Positions 16,897 to 24,206 of a stretch of DNA of 34,622 bases are shown here, piece after piece. Within the stretch, counting starts at the first letter, position 1, and every line of letters starts with the position of its first letter. The notes under the pieces are model-generated. The model was not told the origin of the DNA. It saw only the letters and a list, made by a program, of their open reading frames with translations, and searched no databases. The DNA is from JBOHBN01 sp050698355 (GTDB lineage Bacteria > Actinomycetota > Actinomycetes > Streptosporangiales > WHST01): assembly GCA_050698355.1 (NCBI GenBank), contig JBOHBN010000169.1, forward strand, positions 1 through 34,622, read 5' to 3'. Position numbers and translations under genes: made by a program.

Positions 16897-17376
16897 ATGG
16901 AAGACCAGCATCACGGCGAGCACCCACCGACGGCGTCTCACGCTGTCGGCTGGGCGATGGCCGCACAGGCGACGCTGCACTGTCTGACCGGCTGCGCCAT
17001 CGGAGAGATCCTCGGCATGGTCATAGGAACCGCTGCCGGCCTGCACAACGCTACGACCATCGTGATCTCGATCGCGTTGGCGTTCGCCTTCGGCTACGCG
17101 CTCACCATGCGCGGCGTGCTCCGGGCCGGCGTTCCGCTGAAACAGGCGGTCAAGGTCGCCCTCGCCGCCGACACGGTTTCCATCGCCGTGATGGAGATCA
17201 TCGACAACACCGTCATGGTGGGCATTCCCGGTGCCATGAGCGCGGGCCCCCTCACGTGGCTGTTCTGGGCATCGCTGGCGCTCTCGCTTTTCCTGGCGTT
17301 CCTGATCACCACCCCGGTCAACCGGTGGATGATCGGCCGCGGCAAGGGCCACGCGGTCGTCCACGGCTACCACTGA
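16897..17376 (+). CDS. DUF4396-type membrane protein
   Basis: A 159-residue protein beginning with a His-rich N-terminus (MEDQHHGEHPP), followed by HCLTGCAIGEILGMVIG and about four hydrophobic helices. The HCxxGC motif, the His-rich head and the GEILGM stretch fit DUF4396 as I remember it. Function is not established; the His and Cys residues and the C-rich upstream box make metal handling a possibility, not a conclusion. ATG 16897 with CGGGAGC upstream is preferred over the in-frame ATG 16798, which would translate promoter-like DNA. Confidence 0.7.
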   Translation: MEDQHHGEHPPTASHAVGWAMAAQATLHCLTGCAIGEILGMVIGTAAGLHNATTIVISIALAFAFGYALTMRGVLRAGVPLKQAVKVALAADTVSIAVMEIIDNTVMVGIPGAMSAGPLTWLFWASLALSLFLAFLITTPVNRWMIGRGKGHAVVHGYH

Positions 17377-17422
17377 CTCGCCGTAGCCCGGCGGCGGCGC
17401 GGGCGCGATCAACTTCCCATGG

Positions 17423-17490
17423 CGAGTACCGACTTCCCACGGCCTGCAGGTCGTGGGAAGCAGGAAATCAGTTACATACCGTGATCATCT
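17423..17490 (-). repeat. family-2 repeat, copy 2: left inverted repeat of the cytidine deaminase cassette
   Basis: Read on the minus strand this 68-bp segment matches 17975-18042 at 58 of 68 positions without gaps. It contains the CTTCCCACGGCCTG/CAGGTCGTGGGAAG hairpin (17433-17460), and on its inner side GATCACGGTATGTAACT. It overlaps the last codons of the deaminase gene, whose TAA lies inside the repeat. The hairpin could also terminate that gene. Confidence 0.85.
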
Positions 17491-17936
17491 TGGTCCATGT
17501 GCTCGGCGTACGACGGCCAGGTGCCGTCCGCCGTGATGGCCTGGACCCAGTAGTTCGGGTGGACCTCGCGCAGGGTCCGGCTGGACCAGCCGTTCGCCGC
17601 TCCGCGGTCGGCGACACCGACCTCGACGTCGGGACCCCAGAGCGCCAGCCGTTCCTGGCAGATCCCGCACGGCGCCAGCACCACGAAGCCGCGGTCGCCC
17701 GATTCCCGCCCGACGCAGACGGAGGCGACGACCGGGATGTCCAGCGTGTACGCCTGGCACATCGCCCCAGCCTCGTGGCACAGGGTCACGCCCGCGTTGA
17801 TGTTGTCCAGCGCCACGCTGGTGAGGATCCTGCCGTCGGCCAGCCGCAGGGCCGCCGCACCGCCGTCGGGGATGGTCGCCCACCTCCGGTTCATCTGCTC
17901 GATCGCGGCCCGTACGAGCTCCTCATCGACTGCCAT
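17472..17936 (-). CDS. cytidine deaminase-like zinc enzyme
   Basis: A 154-residue member of the cytidine deaminase superfamily. The zinc motifs are CHE at residues 53-55 (TLCHEAGAMC, with C53 as ligand and E55 as proton shuttle) and PCGIC with C90 and C93. GGAAALRLADGRILTSVALD and CQERLALWGPDVEV are typical of a stand-alone bacterial subfamily. Substrate could be cytidine or a related nucleoside, including an antibiotic such as blasticidin. I chose ATG at 17936; an in-frame ATG at 17947 would add MIVG. The gene is enclosed by inverted family-2 repeats, and its last four codons (DHGM) and stop are formed by the left repeat. Confidence 0.85.
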   Translation of the reverse strand: MAVDEELVRAAIEQMNRRWATIPDGGAAALRLADGRILTSVALDNINAGVTLCHEAGAMCQAYTLDIPVVASVCVGRESGDRGFVVLAPCGICQERLALWGPDVEVGVADRGAANGWSSRTLREVHPNYWVQAITADGTWPSYAEHMDQDDHGM

Positions 17937-17974
17937 GCCGACGATCATCCCAAACAGCACGATCTGCGTTCTGG

Positions 17975-18042
17975 AAATGATCACGGTATGTAACTCGGTT
18001 CCTGCTTCTCACGGCCTGCAGGTCGTGAGAAGCAGGTACTCG
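17975..18042 (+). repeat. family-2 repeat, copy 3: right inverted repeat of the cytidine deaminase cassette
   Basis: The plus-strand counterpart of 17423-17490, with the hairpin CCTGCTTCTCACGGCCTG/CAGGTCGTGAGAAGCAGG (18001-18036, one G-T mismatch). The conserved ATGATCACGGTATGTAACT end faces inward toward the gene, as in the left copy. Both outer ends carry the complementary CGAGTACC/GGTACTCG. Confidence 0.85.
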
Positions 18043-18179
18043 TCGTGGAAGGCAGGCCCCGGCTTGCTTGCCCCGGGTCGCCTGCCGCGCGTGGGTGCGC
18101 GGGCCCGCTCGGCTACCGCCGCGAACCGCGCCCTGCGTTTGGCGCGGGGCGTGCCGGGACGTTCCCGCAACGCCGTCAT

Positions 18180-18272
18180 GGGCACCTTGACGGCGCTATC
18201 ACCGGGTGACGGGCACCTTGACGGCGCTATCACCGGGTGACGGGCACCTTCACGCGCCTCTTTCACCGGTGG
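18180..18272 (+). repeat. 31-bp direct repeat, two exact copies plus one degenerate
   Basis: The unit starting GGGCACCTTGACGGCGC and ending TCACCGGGTGAC is present exactly at 18180-18210 and 18211-18241. A diverged third unit (GGGCACCTTCACGCGCC...) follows at 18242-18272. TCACCGGGTGA inside each unit is palindromic. The rest of the non-coding stretch 18043-18335 is G+C-rich with a CGCGCC/GGCGCG stem; I see no gene there. Confidence 0.8.
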
Positions 18273-18335
18273 TTACCGTGTTCACCCGCGGCCGGGCGCG
18301 GCCGCAGGCGCCGTCGGGCCCTTGCTGTATGGCGC

Positions 18336-18656
18336 TCAGCCCACGGTCATCTCGGCCAGCCGGTCCCAGTCGTCGCCGTCGAGCCGGGTGTTGCGGATCT
18401 TCGGCGTCTCCTGCAGGTACTGGGGCATCTCGGCGATCGCCTTCTTGAAGTGGTCGCTGCCGACATGCGCCTCGGCCGCGTCGTCCTGGAACGCCTCGAG
18501 CAGCACGTACTCCTCGGGATCCTCGACGTTGCGGGACCACTGGAACCACAGGTTGCCCGGCTCCGCTCTCGTCGCCCTGGTGAAGTCGCTCACGACGACC
18601 ATCCACTGGTCCGCGTACTCGGGCTTCACCTTGAACTTCACGGCGATGAAGATCAT
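18336..18656 (-). CDS. antibiotic biosynthesis monooxygenase (ABM) domain protein, quinol monooxygenase-like
   Basis: A 106-residue single ABM domain (dimeric alpha/beta barrel, YgiN-like). It begins MIFIAVKFKVKPEYADQW and contains LWFQWSRNVEDPEEYVLLEAFQD and HVGSDHFKKAIAEMP, a typical order. Members oxidise quinols or polycyclic substrates without a cofactor, but many are uncharacterised. ATG 18656 has GGGAGG about 8 bp upstream. In one frame the upstream flavin oxidoreductase-hemerythrin gene ends by ATGA overlap at this start, so the two were probably one operon. Confidence 0.85.
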   Translation of the reverse strand: MIFIAVKFKVKPEYADQWMVVVSDFTRATRAEPGNLWFQWSRNVEDPEEYVLLEAFQDDAAEAHVGSDHFKKAIAEMPQYLQETPKIRNTRLDGDDWDRLAEMTVG

Positions 18657-20219
18657 CGACTCGACCTCCCGGCTGCCAGACCTGATTCGGGTAGAAGCCT
18701 AGCCGCGCGAGCGGCTCGACCAGCTCGTACTCCTCGTACGACAGGTGCGACAGCAGCGTGTCGGTGAGCAGGTCGACCGCGCCCTGCACCGGCGCGAAGT
18801 CGGCAGAATCCTCGATGAAGCCCACGAGCGCCCGGTCGACCTCCTCGAGCAGACCGTGGATCGCGAGGTGTTCCTCGGTCAGCCGGTCGATGACGGGCTC
18901 CAGCTGGGCGTCCTGCTTGCGCAGGTGCGGGAAGATCGACGTGTCCTCGAGCGAGTGGTGACCGTCGACGACGTTGCAGTAGTTCGCGCAGTAGGCGCCG
19001 AGTACCCAGTCGTTCTGCCGCAGGGTCATCGCGTTGATCGTCTCGCGCGCACGTGCGGCCTGCGCGTGCCCGTCGCGTACCTGGGTCACGACGTCGCGAA
19101 GCTGGGTGAGCTCGCCGCGGAGCGCATCGTGGACGTCGACCAGGTGCTGGCCGACCTTCCTGCCGCGCGCGGTGTAGGCGACGTCGGTTTCCGACTCCGC
19201 GCGGTGCGGCCGATCGTGCTCGGTCCAGAGCCGGCGCCCGGAGATCCGGACGCCATCGTCCGGCGTCGGTGTGACGTCGAGGCGCTCGTACTCCTCCCGC
19301 CGTCCGGTGGATACGGGAGCGGGCCCGCCGCCCGCCCGAGCGGCGGCGACCCGCTCGCGTACGGCGGGGGCAACGCGCGCCCCGAACATCTCGATGGTGT
19401 CGGGATCGTCGCTGCCCAGGATGAACGTGTCGATCCCGTCCTCCAGGGCGAGCGCGCCGAGCTGGTCGGCCCACTGCTCGGGCGGCCCGGACAGGTACCC
19501 CTCGTCGCTCTCGCTGAACCGGCCCGTGAAGTTGAGCAGCCGCCGCACGCCGCCGGGTCGCGTCCAGCAGCACGCGCCGCGTCGTCGATGGCCTCGTTGC
19601 CGCGGGCCAGCTGGCCGGGCCGCAGGTAGGCGAGTGACGGCAGCCAGCCGTCAGCCGTACGGCCGACGAGCCGCAGCATCCTGGGCCCGTACACGCCGAG
19701 CCAGACACCGATGCGGTGCGCCGGCGCCGGGCCCCGCTTGGCCCCGGCGACTTGGTAGTGCCGACCGTCGACCCGCAGCACGCCTCGCTCGCCGGTGTCC
19801 CAGATGCCGCGGATGACCTGGATGGCCTCAGCGAGCGCCTCGACCGCCGCGCCGGGGTCGCGGCGCGGCCCGCCCATGGCCGCGATCGCGTCCCAGAACG
19901 CCCCCGCGCCCAGGGCGAGCTCGACCCTGCCGCCGCTCAGGATGTCGAGGCTCGCGGCCGAGCGCGCCAGCACCGCGGGCTGCCGCAACGGCAGGTTGAG
20001 GACGTTGCCCGCGAGACCGATCCGCTCGGTCTGGCCGGCGAGGTACGCGAGCAGGGTCCAGGTGTCCAGGTACGCAGGTTGGTAAGGGTGGTCCTGGAAC
20101 GTAGCCAGGTCGAGGCCGGTTTGCTCGGCGAGCCGGGTGAGCGCCAGCACCGACTCGGGCTGCTGGTTCGTCGGGGTGATGAACGCGCCGAAGCGCAGCT
20201 CGTGGCCGTAGTCGGTCAT
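18653..20219 (-). pseudogene. LLM-class (F420/flavin-dependent) oxidoreductase fused to a hemerythrin domain, frameshifted
   Basis: From ATG 20219 (GGGAGGGAGGATGGCTCG upstream) the N-terminal half reads as a luciferase-like TIM-barrel oxidoreductase: RFGAFITPTNQQPESVLALT, DILSGGRVELALGAGAFWD and IGVWLGVYGPRMLRLVGR. After GRDPAA, near 19548, homology switches to another frame, LLNFTGRFSESDEGYLSG. That frame completes the barrel (QWADQLGALALEDGIDTFIL) and runs into a hemerythrin domain. One missing C/G in the GCCGCC run explains the change. The second frame has no stop before the ABM gene, and the ATGA overlap with ABM belongs to a third frame, so a second break near 18690 is possible. Sequencing error or true decay cannot be told apart here. 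Confidence 0.75.
18690..19146 (-). other. hemerythrin/HHE domain at the C-terminus of the oxidoreductase fusion
   Basis: In the second frame the diiron-binding hemerythrin pattern is complete: GQHLVDVHDAL, then HHSLEDTSIFPHL (HxxxE), then EEHLAIHGLLEEVD, then SHLSYEEYELVEPL (HxxxE). Such domains bind oxygen or sense redox state. Fusion to an LLM oxidoreductase suggests oxygen or flavin chemistry in one chain; that part is inference. Confidence 0.7.
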
Positions 20220-20384
20220 CGAGCCATCCTCCCTCCCTCGCGTCCGCCGGGCCGCCGGCCCAGCCGATCACGCAAAGTACTCGGGCGCTGGTCGTTCAAT
20301 TCACGCACAAGATCCTCTACGGTGGCAGGGATTTGTGGCGCGGCCGCTCGGCGGCGTTTCGCGTGCTCGGAGAGGAGTACGGCG

Positions 20385-21761
20385 ATGACACTCGACCCCG
20401 AAGAGGCGGCGCGGTCCCGCGACGTGGTGGCCACCGCGGAACACCGTGCCCAGGTGCGCAAGGCGGCCGTTGCGAGCACGGTCGGCACCACGATCGAGTG
20501 GTACGACTACTTCCTGTACGGAACCGCCGCCGCGCTGGTGTTCCCGCACGTGTTCTTCCCGCACGCCGAGGCGTACATCGGGCTGCTCGAGTCGTTCGCG
20601 ACCTACTTCGTCGGAGTCGCCGCCCGTCCGGTCGGTGCCGCCATCTTCGGTCACTGGGGCGACCGGATCGGCCGCAAGCGCATGCTCATCGTGACGTTGC
20701 TGATCATGGGCCTGTCCACCACGGTCATCGGCATCCTCCCGGGCGAGGCGACGCTCGGCGGGGGAGCGGCGACTCTGCTCATCCTGATGCGGATCCTGCA
20801 GGGCATCGCGGTCGGTGGCGAGTGGAGCGGCTCTGTACTGCTGTCGATGGAGTGGGGCGACCAGAAACGCCGTGGGCTGTTCGGCAGCTGGCCGCAGCTC
20901 GGCGTGTCCATCGGGTTGATTCTCGGCACCGCCATGATGACGCTGTTCAACAAGGTGGCGGGCGACTCGTTCCTGGTATGGGGCTGGCGGGTGCCGTTCC
21001 TGCTGTCGCTCATACTCGTCGGCGTCGGGCTGTACATCAGGCTTCGGATCCTGGAGACACCGCTGTTCGCCAGGATCATCGAGCAGAAGCGCGTCGAGCG
21101 GGCCCCGGTCAAGGAGGTCATCAAGCGGTATCCGAAGGAGATCATCCTCTCCGCGCTCATCCGGATGTCCGAGCAGATGCCCTTCTACGTGGTCACAGCG
21201 TTCGTACTGAGCTACCTCACCTCGCCGGACCACGGCGGCTTCGCCCGCAACTTCGTTCTCATCGGCACGCTGGTGGCGGCCATCGTCGAGCTCCTCGTGC
21301 TGCCGTACTTCGGGCACCTCTCCGACACCGTCGGCCGCAAGAAGATCTACATCACCGGCGCCGCCATCATGGGTGTTTGGGGATTCGCGTACTTCGCCCT
21401 GCTAAACAGCGGCATCGCGTGGGTCGTGTTCATCGGGCTCGCGCTCGCGCTGGTCCCGCACGCTATGCAGTACGGACCGCAGGCGTCGCTCATCGCCGAG
21501 AGCTTCCCGACCAACCTGCGCTACGGCGGTGCGGGACTCGGCTACCAGCTCGCCTCGGTCATCGCAGGTGGCCCGGCGGCGCTGGTGGCGACATTCCTCA
21601 TCCACGAGTTCGGTACCGCGTACGCGGTCAGCGGGTACATCCTGTTCAGTGCCGTGGTGACCATCATCGCGTGCGCCTTGCTGCCGGACCGTTCCAAGAT
21701 CCAGATCGAGGACGATTCCGCGTACGTGCGGCGCCCGCGGGTGACCGGCGAGACCGCATGA
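20385..21761 (+). CDS. MFS transporter, metabolite:H+ symporter (MHS/ProP-KgtP-like)
   Basis: A 458-residue inner-membrane transporter with about twelve hydrophobic segments. TTIEWYDYFLYGTAAALVFP is the MHS-family opening helix, GHWGDRIGRKRMLI is the MFS loop 2-3 motif, and GIAVGGEWSGSVLLSMEW follows. The family imports small organic acids or osmolytes (shikimate, 2-oxoglutarate, proline/betaine) with protons; which one is not readable here. ATG 20385 has GGAGAGGAG upstream; longer in-frame readings run through the neighbouring gene. It is divergent from the oxidoreductase-hemerythrin gene across a 165-bp shared promoter region. Confidence 0.88.
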   Translation: MTLDPEEAARSRDVVATAEHRAQVRKAAVASTVGTTIEWYDYFLYGTAAALVFPHVFFPHAEAYIGLLESFATYFVGVAARPVGAAIFGHWGDRIGRKRMLIVTLLIMGLSTTVIGILPGEATLGGGAATLLILMRILQGIAVGGEWSGSVLLSMEWGDQKRRGLFGSWPQLGVSIGLILGTAMMTLFNKVAGDSFLVWGWRVPFLLSLILVGVGLYIRLRILETPLFARIIEQKRVERAPVKEVIKRYPKEIILSALIRMSEQMPFYVVTAFVLSYLTSPDHGGFARNFVLIGTLVAAIVELLVLPYFGHLSDTVGRKKIYITGAAIMGVWGFAYFALLNSGIAWVVFIGLALALVPHAMQYGPQASLIAESFPTNLRYGGAGLGYQLASVIAGGPAALVATFLIHEFGTAYAVSGYILFSAVVTIIACALLPDRSKIQIEDDSAYVRRPRVTGETA

Positions 21762-21776
21762 GCGCCTGACCATCCA

Positions 21777-21799
21777 GACCCCGGCGACGCTCCGGGGTC
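21777..21799 (+). terminator. terminator-like hairpin after the MFS gene
   Basis: GACCCCGG (21777-21784), a 7-base loop and CCGGGGTC (21792-21799), 15 bp after the stop. There is no T-tract, which is usual for high-GC actinobacterial terminators. Confidence 0.55.
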
Positions 21800-21847
21800 G
21801 CACGGTGGCAGCTCGCGGATTCCCCGCGCTGGCGCGAATTCCGCGGT

Positions 21848-21853
21848 TACGCT
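21848..21853 (+). promoter_or_regulatory. minus-10 box of a leaderless promoter for the acetyltransferase
   Basis: TACGCT followed by 5 bp and ATG 21859, with no Shine-Dalgarno sequence. This supports the 21859 start over in-frame starts farther upstream. Confidence 0.45.
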
Positions 21854-21858
21854 CCAGC

Positions 21859-22413
21859 ATGGTCACCGGCGAGCGGCACATCCCTGCAGAGGGTGGTTAC
21901 GGGTTGCGCCGTTGGCAGACCGGCGATGCCGCGGTCGTGCTCGACGCGTTCAGCGATGCGGAGCTGGCGTGGCAAGCCGGCGAGCGGATAGGCACGGCGG
22001 AAGACGCCGGGCGCTGGATCGCCGGCTGGACGCACAAGCAGGTCGGCGGCGTGGCGTACGCGCTGGCGGTGCTCGACCCCGATGGCGACGTCGTGGGCAA
22101 CGTCGTGCTGGACGCGATCGACCGCTATCACGGTACGGCGCGGGTGACGTGCTGGACGGTCCCTAGAGCCCGCGGGAGGGGCGCCGCGACCCATGCCGTA
22201 CGGGCGCTGGCCCGGTGGGCGTTCGGGTCGTTCGACCTGTTCCGGCTGGAGCTCAGCCACCGCGCCGACAACGCGGCCTCCTGCGTGGTGGCCGACCGGG
22301 CGGGCTTCCTGGTGGAGGGCCTGCAGCGCAGCAAGCTGCGGCGTGACGACACCCGCTACGACGTCGAGATGCACTCCCGGCTGCGCACGGACCCGGTCCC
22401 GGTCCTGGATTGA
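21859..22413 (+). CDS. GNAT-family N-acetyltransferase, RimJ/RimL-like
   Basis: A 184-residue GNAT protein. The acetyl-CoA pyrophosphate-binding motif is seen as PRARGRGAATHAVRALARWAF. The later RLELSHRADNAASCVVADRAGFLVEG is the characteristic RimJ/RimL-type motif for alpha-amino acetylation of proteins or related amines. The substrate is unknown. The start follows the leaderless minus-10 box at 21848. It converges with the Nudix gene across a hairpin. Confidence 0.85.
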   Translation: MVTGERHIPAEGGYGLRRWQTGDAAVVLDAFSDAELAWQAGERIGTAEDAGRWIAGWTHKQVGGVAYALAVLDPDGDVVGNVVLDAIDRYHGTARVTCWTVPRARGRGAATHAVRALARWAFGSFDLFRLELSHRADNAASCVVADRAGFLVEGLQRSKLRRDDTRYDVEMHSRLRTDPVPVLD

Positions 22414-22438
22414 CCGCTCCTTCCATCTCCCGGGGTTC

Positions 22439-22459
22439 GGTACGGGGCGTCCCCGTACC
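22439..22459 (+). terminator. bidirectional hairpin between the convergent GNAT and Nudix genes
   Basis: GGTACGGGG, loop CGT, CCCCGTACC: a perfect 9-bp stem in the 118-bp gap where both genes end. GGGCGTCCCCGT recurs once more at about 22474. Confidence 0.6.
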
Positions 22460-22531
22460 GCTAGGTACGCCACTGGGCGTCCCCGTGACGAACGGACCGA
22501 GCCCCGCGAGCCGTCCGGCCCGACCCGCCGC

Positions 22532-23005
22532 TCAGTACGGGCTGGTCGGGCGCTGGCTCGCCGCCACCACCTCGAGCAGGCCGTCGGGGTAGACGCGTGG
22601 CGAGTCGGCCGCGGCGAGCTGGTTCAGGTCGTGCCAACCGCCGTGCGCGACGATCTCGTCGCCCTCGGTGAGCTCGACGGTGTCGTGCTCGTACACCTGC
22701 CGGTCGGCGAACGCGCCGAGGAACACAAAGCAGATCTCGTGCTGGGTCGTGCCGTCGCGGGTGTAGACGTTCTCGAGCACGCCGAGCTGGCGCGCACCGA
22801 GGAAGCCGGTGCTCATGTCCCGCTCGACGACGCGCTCGGCGGTGGCCATCGCCCGCTCGCCGAACGCGATGGCGCCGCCCATCGGTCGGTAGAACTCCTC
22901 GCGGGCGGCCGTGTCCTCGCCGCGGAACAAGAAGACGCGGCCCGCGTGTGCCGCGACCGCGAGCGCCACCGGTGTGATCGTGCCGCCGCTTCGTCGCCGA
23001 GTCAT
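22532..23005 (-). CDS. Nudix-fold protein with a degenerate Nudix box
   Basis: A 157-residue Nudix-type protein: FLFRGEDTAAREEFYRPMGGAIAFGER, then a box reading ERVVERDM where active enzymes have the REUxEE pattern. Two of the three box glutamates are changed (to V and R) and the third is D, so metal-dependent pyrophosphatase activity may be lost. The remainder (HEICFVFLGAFAD, the C-terminal YPDGLLEV) is normal. ATG 23005 follows a TACCCT minus-10 box by 7 bp with no Shine-Dalgarno sequence; an upstream TTG (23023) is less likely. Confidence 0.7.
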   Translation of the reverse strand: MTRRRSGGTITPVALAVAAHAGRVFLFRGEDTAAREEFYRPMGGAIAFGERAMATAERVVERDMSTGFLGARQLGVLENVYTRDGTTQHEICFVFLGAFADRQVYEHDTVELTEGDEIVAHGGWHDLNQLAAADSPRVYPDGLLEVVAASQRPTSPY

Positions 23006-23012
23006 GTCGCTC

Positions 23013-23018
23013 AGGGTA
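23013..23018 (-). promoter_or_regulatory. minus-10 box of a leaderless promoter for the Nudix gene
   Basis: TACCCT on the minus strand, 7 bp before ATG 23005. Confidence 0.45.
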
Positions 23019-23059
23019 GTCAATCCGGCGGTCGTACGCCCCGACCGTCCGGCCGCACG

Positions 23060-23131
23060 GGCACTTTGCGGCCCTCATAGGGGCGTCGTCGGCACTTTGC
23101 GGCCCTAGCGGGCCGGGCACTTCGCGGGACG
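23060..23131 (+). repeat. three short direct repeats between the Nudix gene and korB
   Basis: GGCACTTTGCGGCCCT occurs exactly at 23060-23075 and 23091-23106. A third diverged copy (GGCACTTCGCGGG) begins at 23116, just before the korB stop codon. The repeats could form part of the korB terminator region or be an intergenic repeat family. Confidence 0.7.
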
Positions 23132-23132
23132 C

Positions 23133-24206
23133 TCAGCCCTCGACGCGCCAGGTATCGCCGCTGGTCAGCAGCGCATTGAGGTCACCTTCGCCCTCCTCCG
23201 CGACCGCCTGCTCGACCTGGCCGCGCATCAGGGCGTCGTACGTCGGCCGCTCCACCGAGCGGAACACGCCCACCGGGACGTGGGAGAGGTCGGCGTCGTC
23301 CAGCCGGGACAGCCCGAACGCCGTCGTCGGGTCGGCCGATGCCGGGTCGTGCACGAGCACGCCCGGGTCGTCGCCCGCGCAGACCTCGAGCCCGCCACTC
23401 GGCCCGCGGCGTACGCCCTTCTCACTGTTCGGGCCGAACGCGATGGGCTCACCGGCGCGCAGCCGGATCGTGCGGTCGTCGCGCGTGTCGGGCGACTTGA
23501 GTGGCTCCCAGGTCTCGTCGTTGTAGATCGGGCAGTTCTGCAGGATCTCGACGAACGCCGCGCCCTTGTGCTGGGACGCCTGCCGGAGCACGTCGGTGAG
23601 GTGCGCCTTGTCGTTGTCGAGCGTGCGCGCGACGAACGTGGCATCCGCGCCCAGCGCGAGCGAGAGCGGGTTGAACGGCTGGTCGATCGAGCCGTACGGC
23701 GTCGATCCGGTGACCTTGCCCTGCTCGCTGGTGGGGGAGTACTGGCCCTTCGTCAGCCCGTAGATGCGGTTGTTGAACAACAGCACGCGGATGTTCACGT
23801 TGCGGCGCAGCGTGTGGATGAGGTGGTTGCCGCCGATGGACAGGCTGTCGCCGTCACCGGTCATCACCCACACCGACAGGTCGGGGAGCGACGCAGCGAG
23901 GCCGGTCGCGATCGCCGGTGCGCGGCCGTGGATCGAGTGCATCCCGTAGGTGTTCATGTAGTACGGGAACCGCGCCGCGCAGCCGATCCCGGAGACGATC
24001 ACGATGTTCTCCCGGCGCAGCCCGAGCTCCGGCAGGAAGCTCTGGAACGCGTTGAGTATGACGTAGTCGCCGCAGCCGGGGCACCAGCGGACTTCCTGGT
24101 CGCTCTTGTAGTCCTTGGCCTTCTGCGTCTCGTCGGTCGTGGGCACCAGGTCGAACGCGCGGAACCGCTGCACCGCGCCGTTGCCGGTCACCGTCTCGGT
24201 GGTCAT
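23133..24206 (-). CDS. korB: 2-oxoacid:ferredoxin oxidoreductase, beta subunit (2-oxoglutarate type)
   Basis: The ThDP-binding subunit of a CoA-acylating 2-oxoacid:ferredoxin oxidoreductase, 357 residues. The ThDP/Mg site is GDGDSLSIGGNHLIH with NNRIYG. The [4Fe-4S] ligands are C42 and C45 (WCPGCGD), C76 (GIGCAAR) and C225 (QNCPIYN). The ATG at 24206 overlaps the alpha-subunit stop as ATGA. The open frame continues upstream antisense-like through korA, but that is a shadow. Together with korA it would oxidise 2-oxoglutarate to succinyl-CoA with reduction of ferredoxin, as in mycobacterial KorAB. Confidence 0.92.
   Translation of the reverse strand: MTTETVTGNGAVQRFRAFDLVPTTDETQKAKDYKSDQEVRWCPGCGDYVILNAFQSFLPELGLRRENIVIVSGIGCAARFPYYMNTYGMHSIHGRAPAIATGLAASLPDLSVWVMTGDGDSLSIGGNHLIHTLRRNVNIRVLLFNNRIYGLTKGQYSPTSEQGKVTGSTPYGSIDQPFNPLSLALGADATFVARTLDNDKAHLTDVLRQASQHKGAAFVEILQNCPIYNDETWEPLKSPDTRDDRTIRLRAGEPIAFGPNSEKGVRRGPSGGLEVCAGDDPGVLVHDPASADPTTAFGLSRLDDADLSHVPVGVFRSVERPTYDALMRGQVEQAVAEEGEGDLNALLTSGDTWRVEG

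Noticed and set aside
18180..18272. CRISPR or attachment-site interpretation of the 31-bp repeats
   Set aside because: The units abut without unique spacers and only two are exact; no cas gene or integrase is nearby.
19271..20384. Plus-strand frame extending the MFS transporter upstream by more than 200 codons
   Set aside because: It runs antisense through the oxidoreductase gene; the ATG at 20385 with a strong ribosome-binding site starts at the conserved N-terminus.
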